A stretch of DNA of 17,550 bases, from contig JAEEKU010000139.1 in the NCBI GenBank assembly GCA_016282555.1, positions 1 through 17,550 of the forward strand. The letters are read 5' to 3'. The notes beneath the pieces were generated by a model, which saw nothing but the letters and a program-made list of their open reading frames with translations, was not told where the DNA came from and searched no databases. The position numbers were made by a program, and so were the translations under genes. The stretch is from Methanomassiliicoccaceae archaeon. Its GTDB lineage: Archaea > Thermoplasmatota > Thermoplasmata > Methanomassiliicoccales > Methanomethylophilaceae. Shown in pieces: positions 7,399 through 13,691 of this stretch (the first letter of the stretch is position 1; the number at the start of each line of letters is the position of its first letter).

Positions 7399-7424
7399 CG
7401 GGGGACATCCCCCGTATTTTTTTT
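7399..7424. terminator. Intrinsic-type terminator between convergent genes
   Basis: A perfect 6-bp stem CGGGGG/CCCCCG with an ACAT loop (7399-7414) is followed two bases later by eight T residues (7417-7424). On the plus strand it follows the zinc-finger gene directly. The T tract abuts the purH stop, so the same stem could end purH transcripts on the other strand, where a shorter run of T (complement of the A-run near 7386-7391) follows about 8 nt after the stem. Confidence 0.75.
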
Positions 7425-8971
7425 CAGTGCCTGAAAACGCGGCATCCGGTGAATACCATCGCCATGCCGTGCTCGTTGGCGGCGTCTATGACCTCCTGGT
7501 CCCTAATGCTGCCCCCGGGCTGTATTATCGCGGTCACGCCGGCGGCCGCAGCCTCGTCTACTCCGTCCCTGAACGGGAAGAACGCATCCGAAGCCATGAC
7601 GCAGCCTTTGGTGGGCTCGTTGGCTTTCATAGAGGCGATTTTAGCCGAGTCCACGCGGCTCATCTGGCCCGCTCCTATTCCGACCGCATGCTCCCCCCGC
7701 ACGTAAACCACGGCGTTGGATGTGACGTGCTTGGCGAGCTTCCACGCGAACAGCAGCGCGTCGATCTCCGTCTGAGTGGGAGCGCGGTTGGTGACCACTT
7801 TGAGGTTCGCCGGATCGATAATGACGTCCTCGTCGGTCTGGACGAGCATTCCTCCCTGGACCTTCTTCATCTTGAACTCCCTGTATTTGGCGGAGGGGCA
7901 GATGGGGGAGTTGGTGCGGAGAAGACGGATGTTCTTCTTGGCTTCCATTATCTCCGCCGCGCCCTCGTCGTAATCCGGGCATATTACCGCTTCGACGAAA
8001 TGCTGGGAGATCTCTTTGGCGGTTTCGACGTCGCAGTTTCTGTTGAGACATATAACGCACCCGAACGCCGACAGGGGATCGACGTTGTACGCGGTGACGA
8101 AAGCGTCGTAGATCGTGTCCGCGGAGGCGAGGCCGCAGGGATTGGTATGCTTCATCACGACCGCCGTAGGCTTCTCGAAGTCCATGCATATGTCCAGAGC
8201 CTTATCCAGATCGAGAATGTTGTTGTACGAGAGCTGTTTTCCGTGAAGCTGCTCGGATTTGGCGACCGTGGTGCCGGGAGTGAAGGGATCCTTGTAGAAA
8301 GCGGCGGACTGGTTGGGATTCTCGCCGTAGCGCAGATCCTCGACTTTTTCGAGGGGTATGGGGAAGGATCCGGGGAATCCGCTGCAGAAATGCGGATACA
8401 TTCTGGACGCTATCATGGCGTCGTATTCCGAGGTGACCACGAACGCCTCGGCCATCAGCCTTCCGAGAAGTTCCTCGGAGAGCTCCCCTCCGTTCCTCAG
8501 CTGTTCGAGGATCGGGCCGTACTGATCGGGGGAAGTGACCACCGCGACCGATTTCCAGTTCTTCGCGGCCGCGCGGATCATGCTCGGGCCGCCGATGTCG
8601 ATGTTTTCGACGATGTCTTCGAAAGAAGAGCCTTTGAGAACGGTCTGCTTGAACGGATAAAGGTTGATGACGACCATGTCTATCGGCTCGATGCCCATTC
8701 TGCTGATCGCGTCCATGTGCTCCGGGAGATCCCTGCGCGCCAGGATTCCCGCGTGAACCTTGGGATGAAGCGTTTTCACGCGGCCGTCCAGCATCTCCGG
8801 GAACCCGGTGATGTCGGATACTTCCTTAGCGGGGACGCCGTTCTCTTTCAAAAGCTTGTACGTTCCGCCGGTGGAGATGATCTCCGTGCCGAGCGAAGAC
8901 AGGGCTTTGGCAAAATCCACTATGCCGTTTTTGTCAGAAACGCTGATTATTGCTCTGCGAACTTTGGACAT
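7424..8971 (-). CDS. purH: Bifunctional AICAR transformylase/IMP cyclohydrolase PurH
   Basis: This 515-residue enzyme catalyses the last two steps of IMP synthesis: formylation of AICAR with 10-formyl-tetrahydrofolate, then ring closure. The N-terminal cyclohydrolase domain shows GTEIISTGGT (28-37) and KTLHPKVHAGIL (66-77). The transformylase domain begins near LRYGENPNQ (213-221) and carries the catalytic KHTNPCG (274-280), with the conserved IQPGGSIRDQEVI near the end. The length is standard and no motif is missing. Many archaea instead use the unrelated PurP and PurO, so a fused bacterial-type PurH suggests ancestral transfer. The ATG at 8971 has GGAGGT 5 nt upstream. It is monocistronic, with an elaborate upstream region (palindromes, a terminator and a distant TATA box). 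Confidence 0.97.
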   Translation of the reverse strand: MSKVRRAIISVSDKNGIVDFAKALSSLGTEIISTGGTYKLLKENGVPAKEVSDITGFPEMLDGRVKTLHPKVHAGILARRDLPEHMDAISRMGIEPIDMVVINLYPFKQTVLKGSSFEDIVENIDIGGPSMIRAAAKNWKSVAVVTSPDQYGPILEQLRNGGELSEELLGRLMAEAFVVTSEYDAMIASRMYPHFCSGFPGSFPIPLEKVEDLRYGENPNQSAAFYKDPFTPGTTVAKSEQLHGKQLSYNNILDLDKALDICMDFEKPTAVVMKHTNPCGLASADTIYDAFVTAYNVDPLSAFGCVICLNRNCDVETAKEISQHFVEAVICPDYDEGAAEIMEAKKNIRLLRTNSPICPSAKYREFKMKKVQGGMLVQTDEDVIIDPANLKVVTNRAPTQTEIDALLFAWKLAKHVTSNAVVYVRGEHAVGIGAGQMSRVDSAKIASMKANEPTKGCVMASDAFFPFRDGVDEAAAAGVTAIIQPGGSIRDQEVIDAANEHGMAMVFTGCRVFRH

Positions 8972-8996
8972 TGGTTACCTCCCTCTTCCGAGGCGC

Positions 8997-9010
8997 CATA
9001 CCGAGGTATG
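8997..9010. promoter_or_regulatory. 14-bp palindrome in the purH leader (possible operator)
   Basis: CATACC-GA-GGTATG is a perfect inverted repeat with a 2-bp centre. The centre is too short for an RNA hairpin, so a dimeric DNA-binding protein site is the natural reading. It lies 26-39 bp before the purH start codon and near the transcription start expected from the weak TTTAAC element at about 9032-9038. Confidence 0.4.
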
Positions 9011-9029
9011 CGTAAGGGTATCCGGATCC

Positions 9030-9057
9030 AACGTTAAAGGACTTTTCCTTAACCGTT
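9030..9057. repeat. Near-perfect 12-bp inverted repeat upstream of purH
   Basis: AACGTTAAAGGA (9030-9041) and TCCTTAACCGTT (9046-9057) are inverted copies matching at 10 of 12 positions around a CTTT centre. On the purH strand the right half contains CCTTTAACG, which could itself serve as a weak TATA element. The element sits between the leader terminator and purH, so it could be an operator overlapping a proximal promoter. Confidence 0.4.
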
Positions 9058-9064
9058 ACAGACG

Positions 9065-9101
9065 AAAAAAAAACGGGCACGGCTAAAGGGGACCGTACCC
9101 G
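9065..9101 (-). terminator. Strong intrinsic terminator upstream of purH
   Basis: On the minus strand CGGGTACGG (9101-9093) pairs with CCGTGCCCG (9082-9074) to give a 9-bp stem with one G-T pair and a 10-nt loop, followed immediately by nine T residues (9073-9065). There is no minus-strand protein gene between it and the TATA box at 9184-9192. It therefore ends either a short independent RNA or a purH leader transcript, about 95 nt before the purH start codon. Confidence 0.7.
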
Positions 9102-9161
9102 AAAGCAGTTTGGGATACGAATACAGCCGTCGGTCATCTGCAATCCCCATGGCTCTATCCT
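9065..9161 (-). ncRNA. Predicted short transcript: purH leader/attenuator or independent small RNA
   Basis: A TATA box at 9184-9192 predicts a start near 9160, and an intrinsic terminator ends at 9065, giving about 95 nt. The 5' part can fold with GGATA (9160-9156) pairing to TATCC (9117-9113) and AGCC (9154-9151) to GGCT (9127-9124) around a purine-rich loop. A GGGGAT in that loop (9148-9143) can pair instead with GTCCCC in the terminator loop (9093-9088), a possible switch. I could not match it to the ZTP, THF or purine riboswitch consensus, to tRNA or 5S rRNA, or to C/D box RNA. No long reading frame is present. This is a prediction from sequence only. Confidence 0.45.
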
Positions 9162-9183
9162 GTTGAACCCTTACAATTCCATG

Positions 9184-9192
9184 ATATATAAA
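9184..9192 (-). promoter_or_regulatory. TATA box for the purH leader/small RNA
   Basis: The minus strand reads GTTTATATATC, close to the ideal archaeal TATA box. Transcription would start near 9160 and proceed toward purH. On the plus strand the same bases read GATATATAAAC and could also act toward the METTL5-like gene, though a nearer plus-strand candidate (GTATATTC, 9258-9265) exists. Confidence 0.6.
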
Positions 9193-9257
9193 CTGTCTGA
9201 ATAGGGGCTCTGGCCCCCGGAAACCCTCCGCATGACACAAAAACGCGCGGAAACGGC

Positions 9258-9265
9258 GTATATTC
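9258..9265 (+). promoter_or_regulatory. Candidate TATA box of the METTL5-Csl4-ThiI operon
   Basis: GCGTATATTCC lies about 58 nt before the METTL5-like ATG. It would start transcription near 9285 and give a leader of about 30 nt. The match is moderate. Confidence 0.4.
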
Positions 9266-9315
9266 CCTCTGCCGGACGCAAAAAGCAATATCGGAAATGC
9301 CCATGTCGGAGCGGA

Positions 9316-9909
9316 ATGAAAAAGAAAGAGCTGGAAATCTCGCTCCAGAAAGTAAGGGGCTTCGAAGATCCGGATCCGTCTCTGGAACAGTACGCGACTC
9401 CCGCCGCGATAGCCGCGGACGTGATTTTCAGCGCGTATTCCGCCGGAGACATCGCCGGCCTGAAAGTCGCGGATCTGGGGTGCGGGACCGGAATGCTCTC
9501 GGTAGGGGCCTCTCTGGCGGGCGCCGGATCGGTGAAGGGTTTCGACATATCCGGAAAAGCGCTGGAAATAGCGCGCCGCAACGCTCTGGAACTGGGCTGC
9601 TGCATAGAATTCGAAGAGAAAGATATCCTCTCCGTGGACGAGCCCGCGGACACGGTGATAATGAATCCCCCGTTCGGATGCCAGAACAGGAACGCGGATC
9701 GTCCGTTTCTCAGAAAGGCTATGGAGCTCTCGGATTGCGTATACTCGTTCCACATGGAAAATTCCCTGGAATTCGTCACCGGATTCTGCAGGAGGGAGGG
9801 GCGCGAGGCGACCCTCTGTAAAACATATAAGTACGAAATCCCTCATACATTCGCGTTCCATAAAAAAGCAAAACAGACGGTTGACGTTGCCGTCGTTGTT
9901 ATCAGGTGA
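9316..9909 (+). CDS. METTL5-like rRNA adenine-N6 methyltransferase
   Basis: This 197-residue SAM-dependent methyltransferase has the layout of the METTL5 family. The start KKKELEISLQKVRGFEDPDP and SLEQYATP match the family N-terminus almost word for word, followed by SAM motif DLGCGTG (53-59) and the adenine-N6 catalytic motif NPPF (117-120). A C-terminal FHKK (181-184) and an alternating hydrophobic strand close the fold. Human METTL5 makes one m6A in 18S rRNA; the archaeal protein probably modifies the equivalent small-subunit position. ATG at 9316 is chosen because it matches the family N-terminus; an in-frame ATG at 9232 would add 28 Cys/Arg-rich residues. It is followed 6 nt later by the Csl4 gene, forming an RNA-focused operon. 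Confidence 0.9.
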   Translation: MKKKELEISLQKVRGFEDPDPSLEQYATPAAIAADVIFSAYSAGDIAGLKVADLGCGTGMLSVGASLAGAGSVKGFDISGKALEIARRNALELGCCIEFEEKDILSVDEPADTVIMNPPFGCQNRNADRPFLRKAMELSDCVYSFHMENSLEFVTGFCRREGREATLCKTYKYEIPHTFAFHKKAKQTVDVAVVVIR

Positions 9910-9915
9910 ATTACG

Positions 9916-10476
9916 ATGAATGACACCAGACTGGTTTTCCCGGGAGACGAGGTAGCTGTGGAGGAGGAGTACTATTCCTCCGACGGCACGTTCTCCGAAA
10001 ACGGAATCGTTTACGCATCGCAGGTAGGCGTCGTGGAGCTGGACGACAAAGAATGCGTCGCCAGGGTCCGCACCCGCAATCCCCCCAATGTCCTCAGGGA
10101 GGGAGATATCGTTTACGCCGTCGTCGCGGACATAAGAAACACCATGGCCACGGCGGACGTCGTCGCCAAAGAGGGAACCGAGAGATCCCTTGGGTGCGAG
10201 ACGTACGCCACGATACACGTATCCAAGATCTCCCCGAACTACACTGACGACGTTTCCAAAGAGCTCCGCAAAGGAGATTATATCCGCGCCAGAGTCACGG
10301 GGATAAAACCGTCCCTCCAGCTTACCACTAAGGAAGAGCATCTGGGTACGATAAGGGCCCTTTGCGGAAAGTGCAAAACGGAGCTTCTCAGAAGAGGAGA
10401 GAAGCTGTACTGCCCCGAATGCAGATACGAGAGCACGAGGAAGCTCGCCGATGACTACGGCGACGTTCAGGTATGA
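9916..10476 (+). CDS. csl4: Exosome subunit Csl4
   Basis: This 186-residue RNA-binding cap subunit of the archaeal exosome presents RNA to the Rrp41/Rrp42 ring. The N-terminal domain begins with LVFPGDEVAVEEEY, typical of the Csl4 barrel. A central S1 domain spans roughly 62-140, containing REGDIVYAVVADI, ETYATIHVSKIS and LRKGDYIRARVTGI. A C-terminal zinc ribbon uses Cys150, Cys153, Cys166 and Cys169 (CGKC, CPEC). The length is standard. It lies between the METTL5-like and ThiI-like genes, with a gap of 6 nt before it and one base after it, so all three are probably on one mRNA. No strong ribosome-binding site is visible before its ATG, consistent with translation coupled to the gene upstream. 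Confidence 0.96.
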   Translation: MNDTRLVFPGDEVAVEEEYYSSDGTFSENGIVYASQVGVVELDDKECVARVRTRNPPNVLREGDIVYAVVADIRNTMATADVVAKEGTERSLGCETYATIHVSKISPNYTDDVSKELRKGDYIRARVTGIKPSLQLTTKEEHLGTIRALCGKCKTELLRRGEKLYCPECRYESTRKLADDYGDVQV

Positions 10477-10477
10477 G

Positions 10478-11098
10478 ATGAAAGCGGTAGCGCTGATGTC
10501 GTCCGGGATAGACTCCCCCGTGGCCGCGTACCTGATGAACCGCGCCGGCGCGGAAGTAACGCTGCTGCACATGGACAACAGCCCCTACTGCGACGAGAGA
10601 ACGATAAAAAACGTTATCTCTCTGGCCGAACAGCTGGAAAAAGCCTCCGGAAACCGCTTTCCCCTCTATTCGGCTCCCCACGGGCCCTCGCAGACCGCGA
10701 TCAAGGAATCCTGCGACAGGAATTACCAGTGCGTCATGTGCAAGCGCGCCATGCATCTGACGGCCTGCGAATTCGCCGGGAGAATCGGCGCGGAGGCGAT
10801 AATCATGGGCGATTCCCTCGGCCAGGTAGCCTCCCAGACCCTTAAGAATCTCCGCGCGGAGAAAACCGGGATAAAGATGCCGGTTCTGAGGCCCCTTATC
10901 GGTCTAGACAAAACCGAGATAATGAAAATAGCGAGAGAGATTGGAACTTTCGACATCTCGATATCCCCGTCGGCAGGATGCACGATCCTTCCGTCCAGAG
11001 TGACGACCGCGGCGAAACCGGAGCGGATCGAAGAATTCGGAATCGATCTGAACGCTCTGGCGAAAAGTTCCGCGGAGAAAGCGATCCTTCTCCGCTGA
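10478..11098 (+). CDS. ThiI-type PP-loop sulfurtransferase lacking THUMP domain
   Basis: This 206-residue protein corresponds only to the adenylating PP-loop domain of ThiI, the tRNA 4-thiouridine synthase. The ATP-binding loop reads SSGIDSP (8-14). The CVMC motif (Cys85, Cys88) in YQCVMCKR matches the CXXC that methanogen ThiI uses in place of a rhodanese domain, and the GDSLGQVASQTLKNL segment (111-125) is the ThiI signature. A further Cys168 lies in SAGCTI. The N-terminal ferredoxin-like and THUMP RNA-binding domains of full ThiI (usually about 380 residues or more) are absent, and no upstream frame encodes them. It may need a separate RNA-binding partner or act on another substrate. The ATG follows the Csl4 stop by one base; the earlier in-frame start at 10451 overlaps Csl4. 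Confidence 0.85.
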   Translation: MKAVALMSSGIDSPVAAYLMNRAGAEVTLLHMDNSPYCDERTIKNVISLAEQLEKASGNRFPLYSAPHGPSQTAIKESCDRNYQCVMCKRAMHLTACEFAGRIGAEAIIMGDSLGQVASQTLKNLRAEKTGIKMPVLRPLIGLDKTEIMKIAREIGTFDISISPSAGCTILPSRVTTAAKPERIEEFGIDLNALAKSSAEKAILLR

Positions 11099-11102
11099 AG
11101 AG

Positions 11103-11372
11103 TCAGTGCGCGCTTCTGTAGTAAAACGCCGGACAGGAGTCTATGTCCTCTTTGTCGTAGACCATGTCTATCGAGACGCGGTCTATGTACATCGCCTGGA
11201 CCCTGGAGATGTACAGGGTGTTCTCCCCCACCGGGATCCTGATGTCGGAATCCTTCGGTCCTTTGACGGTCGTGGGAACCAATGCGGGACCCATGCATGC
11301 GGTGCAGACGCGGTAATCGCGCTGTTCCTTTTTGATCAGGTCGATGACGGCGTCATCCACGGTAATTTCCAT
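11103..11372 (-). CDS. Small HesB/IscA-like cysteine protein
   Basis: This 89-residue protein starts MEITVDDAVIDLIKKE, like the first strand and helix of HesB/IscA iron-sulfur carrier proteins. A central CTACMGPAL (Cys23, Cys26), an 'IPVGENTLYIS' strand pair, a 'VSIDMVY' strand close to the family 'IDYV' and a late Cys80 follow. The Cys pattern differs from classic A-type carriers, so the assignment is by resemblance only and could be wrong. The ATG at 11372 is 9 nt after the XPD stop and has no ribosome-binding site, but TATAAA at 11399-11394, inside the end of the XPD gene, places the expected transcription start at the ATG. Its stop is only 4 nt from the stop of the convergent ThiI-like gene. 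Confidence 0.65.
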   Translation of the reverse strand: MEITVDDAVIDLIKKEQRDYRVCTACMGPALVPTTVKGPKDSDIRIPVGENTLYISRVQAMYIDRVSIDMVYDKEDIDSCPAFYYRSAH

Positions 11373-11381
11373 GAATGCGGA

Positions 11382-13283
11382 TTATGCATATCGTTTATAG
11401 ATTTGATGTTCCGGGCCGCTGAAGAATCTGCGGATCTCCCCCGGAATGTCTCCGGACAGCTCCGCGCCGGAGTCCCTGAGAACCGCCGCGCGGCAGTCCG
11501 CTATGACCGCGATGCCGCGATCTGTTTCAGATCTTATCACTCTCCCCGCGGCCTGCCTGACCTTTCTGGAGGCGGGAACGATCGACGCGAAGCCGGCGCC
11601 GTCTCCGAATCTGACATCGTAATAATGCTTCAGCGCGCGGAGCCTGGCCGAGGGCTTGGGAAACGGGATGCCGGCGATGATGGCCAGTTTCAGAGCCTCT
11701 CCGGGAAAATCTATCCCCTCGGAGATTCTCCCGCCGGTTATGCCGAAAAGGATTCCGCCGTCCGAGCGCCTGAACGCCTCCACCAGAGACAGGAGCGCGG
11801 CCTGCGTCATGCCGCGGCGCTCCGCGAACACCGTCCTGTCCCCGGGATCGAGATCGGATACGATGCGGTCCATGACCTGGTACGACGGGAAAAACACCGC
11901 GGTGTTGACCCTTGCGGAGGAGATCGATCCGGAGATGAGATCCAGAAGCCTGCGGTAATTCTCATCGGAGAAGCGCTCCTCGTACCTCATGGTCACGTCT
12001 CCGGAATAAAGCATCCGGAAGTTCCCCGGGGGAAAGGAGGAGGCGGATTTCAGCTTCAGCGGGACATCCAGCCCCATCTCGTCGGCATAATTGCCCAGAG
12101 GCTCCAGGGTTCCCGAGATGTGGACGGACGAGACGCAGGCGTTCAGAGGGCCGGCGGCGGGAGACGGATCCATGCAGTAGGACTGAAATTTCGGGTTGTC
12201 TCCGCCTGTAATCAGGCGCACGCAGGCCGCGTCCTGCTCCTCCATCCATATCTGCAGAAAAATCCCGAGAGACCTTATGTACGAGCGGGGAAGCTTCATC
12301 CCGGCCTCCTTCTCCTGGACGATCCCCTCTCCGATTGCAAACATCGCCTGCGCCGCTTTGAACAGGGAGGACGAGATCGTCCCCAGACGCTCCATGAGCT
12401 GCTCCTCGAGATAGTACGGCGGGAGCATGCCGTCCTCGTCGATGAGGTACTCCCTGCACGCCGAATCCAGAGCGGAATCCAGAGCATCGGTGAAGTCGGT
12501 GACCCTGAGATCCTTCCAGACATACGGATCTCCGCGGCCGCGGGCCTCGGCGGCGGCCCTTTCCAGCGAGTTTCTGGAGATTTCGAAGGTCTGGACGTCC
12601 CTCAGGTAGTCCGGGAGATTATGGGCTTCGTCCGCCACCACCACGGTCTCCGAAACCGGGATCCCCATCCACGACTCCAGAGACATCCTCGCCCCGGGAA
12701 TGAAAAGAAAGGGATACGGAACCGCGATTATGTCGGCCGCGGGCAGAAGAAGCTTGCGCAGCTCGTACGGGCACAGCCCTTCGGATTCGGCCCTCAGCGC
12801 GAACTCCTCCGGGGATAAGCACTCGCGGACGACGCCGATCCAGTACCCGGCATCGGCATCGGCGGTCCTTTCGTAATATCCGCATATGCGGCCTCCGCTG
12901 CCGTCCAGACGCTTGCATCTGGAGCACAGCCTCGAAAGCTCCTCCGGCGTGCCGTCTGCCTTATCGGGATCGCCGCGCATGAGCGGGCAGGAATCCGCGG
13001 AGCGCCCCTGGAACGGAACGCAGAGCACCCTGCGCTTTATCGCGGCGGCCTCTCTGGCTACCTGCTCCTGCTGGGATTTCGTGCGGGTGACGTAAAGCGC
13101 TTTGGTCCCCTTGTCGAGAACGTACGGGAGCACCCCGCACAGCGAGGAGATCGTCTTGCCGGTGCCGGTTCCCGCTTCGATAACGGCGTTCCTGCCCTCT
13201 CTGACGGCGGCATCGATGAAATGCACCAGCTCCGCCTGTCCGGGGCGGAACCGGTAGGGAAAAAGTCCGGACGGATCAGTCAC
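11382..13283 (-). CDS. XPD/Rad3-family Fe-S DNA helicase
   Basis: This 633-residue superfamily 2 helicase moves 5'-3' on DNA and is related to XPD. Walker A is AGTGTGKT (37-44), motif Ia lies near VTRTKSQQEQV, motif II is DEAH (218-221), and motif VI is QAAGRVIRSETDRG near the end. The iron-sulfur domain cysteines are Cys99 (SADSCP), Cys120 and Cys123 (LCSRC) and Cys171 (LCPYE); an extra Cys134 is also present. The start is GTG at 13283, as an in-frame stop lies just upstream. The first bases overlap the end of the upstream gene by 8 nt, and no ribosome-binding site is evident, so translation may be coupled. Archaeal XPD-like proteins act in repair; this one lies in a serine biosynthesis operon. 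Confidence 0.94.
   Translation of the reverse strand: MTDPSGLFPYRFRPGQAELVHFIDAAVREGRNAVIEAGTGTGKTISSLCGVLPYVLDKGTKALYVTRTKSQQEQVAREAAAIKRRVLCVPFQGRSADSCPLMRGDPDKADGTPEELSRLCSRCKRLDGSGGRICGYYERTADADAGYWIGVVRECLSPEEFALRAESEGLCPYELRKLLLPAADIIAVPYPFLFIPGARMSLESWMGIPVSETVVVADEAHNLPDYLRDVQTFEISRNSLERAAAEARGRGDPYVWKDLRVTDFTDALDSALDSACREYLIDEDGMLPPYYLEEQLMERLGTISSSLFKAAQAMFAIGEGIVQEKEAGMKLPRSYIRSLGIFLQIWMEEQDAACVRLITGGDNPKFQSYCMDPSPAAGPLNACVSSVHISGTLEPLGNYADEMGLDVPLKLKSASSFPPGNFRMLYSGDVTMRYEERFSDENYRRLLDLISGSISSARVNTAVFFPSYQVMDRIVSDLDPGDRTVFAERRGMTQAALLSLVEAFRRSDGGILFGITGGRISEGIDFPGEALKLAIIAGIPFPKPSARLRALKHYYDVRFGDGAGFASIVPASRKVRQAAGRVIRSETDRGIAVIADCRAAVLRDSGAELSGDIPGEIRRFFSGPEHQIYKRYA
11394..11400 (-). 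promoter_or_regulatory. TATA box inside the end of the XPD gene
   Basis: The minus strand reads CTATAAACG, with TATAAA beginning 27 nt before the ATG of the HesB-like gene. This spacing predicts a leaderless transcript and would let that gene be expressed independently of the serine/XPD operon. Confidence 0.5.
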
Positions 13284-13686
13284 GGTTTCTTAACCAGGCG
13301 TCGTCTTCCAGCTGGGAGTAGACGTTCTCGTCCCTGGCTCTGGTTCTGTCCGAAACGGCGGGCGAGGACATCAGCTCGTCGATGGTATCCCTTTTGAACA
13401 GCCAGTAATGGATCCTCCATTCGCGGCCGTCGTAGAGAGTGGTCTCCTCGCGCTCGGTGGTGAGGATCTTGACGTCCTCCAGCTGGTAGAAGGCGCCGCG
13501 GTCCTGGGACTCTAGGACGTTGTCTATGATTCTGTCGGAGTAGCCGAAGAAATTGAGGACGCGGTGGGCGAGATCGTACGCTTCGTCCTCGCCCATGTTC
13601 CCCATTCCGTCTCCCCTCTGGATAGTCTGACGGTCGAACCCGTTCTTGATTGCCAGCGCGAGGTCCTCAACAGTCAGTATACCCAA
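13276..13686 (-). CDS. Conserved-looking protein of unknown function
   Basis: This is a 136-residue soluble protein that I cannot assign to a named family. The start is TTG at 13686: AAGGAG lies 8 nt upstream, overlapping the SerA stop, and the encoded start MGILTVEDLALAIKNGF is a plausible helical N-terminus. An acidic helical first half (GEDEAYDLAHRVLNFFG, RIIDNVLESQDR) resembles a small winged-helix or dimerisation domain. A strand-rich stretch (FYQLEDVKILTTER, EWRIHYWLFKR) and a charged tail follow. No signal peptide, membrane segment or metal motif is seen. It lies 5 nt after SerA and overlaps XPD by 8 nt, so it is firmly part of the operon. The longer frame that runs on through SerA in another phase is not a fusion. 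Confidence 0.85.
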   Translation of the reverse strand: MGILTVEDLALAIKNGFDRQTIQRGDGMGNMGEDEAYDLAHRVLNFFGYSDRIIDNVLESQDRGAFYQLEDVKILTTEREETTLYDGREWRIHYWLFKRDTIDELMSSPAVSDRTRARDENVYSQLEDDAWLRNRD

Positions 13687-13691
13687 GGGAA

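Noticed and set aside
7259..9037. A 592-codon plus-strand open frame opposite purH
   Set aside because: It lies antisense to a fully conserved purH, shows no recognisable motifs, and results from GC-rich codon structure. The same holds for the long plus-strand frames opposite serA and the aminotransferase.
9065..9161. C/D box guide RNA, tRNA, 5S rRNA or known purine/folate riboswitch in the purH leader
   Set aside because: There is a weak AGATGA but no CUGA box, no TTCGAAT-type T loop, no 5S-like conserved core, and no match to the ZTP, THF or purine aptamer cores I can recall.
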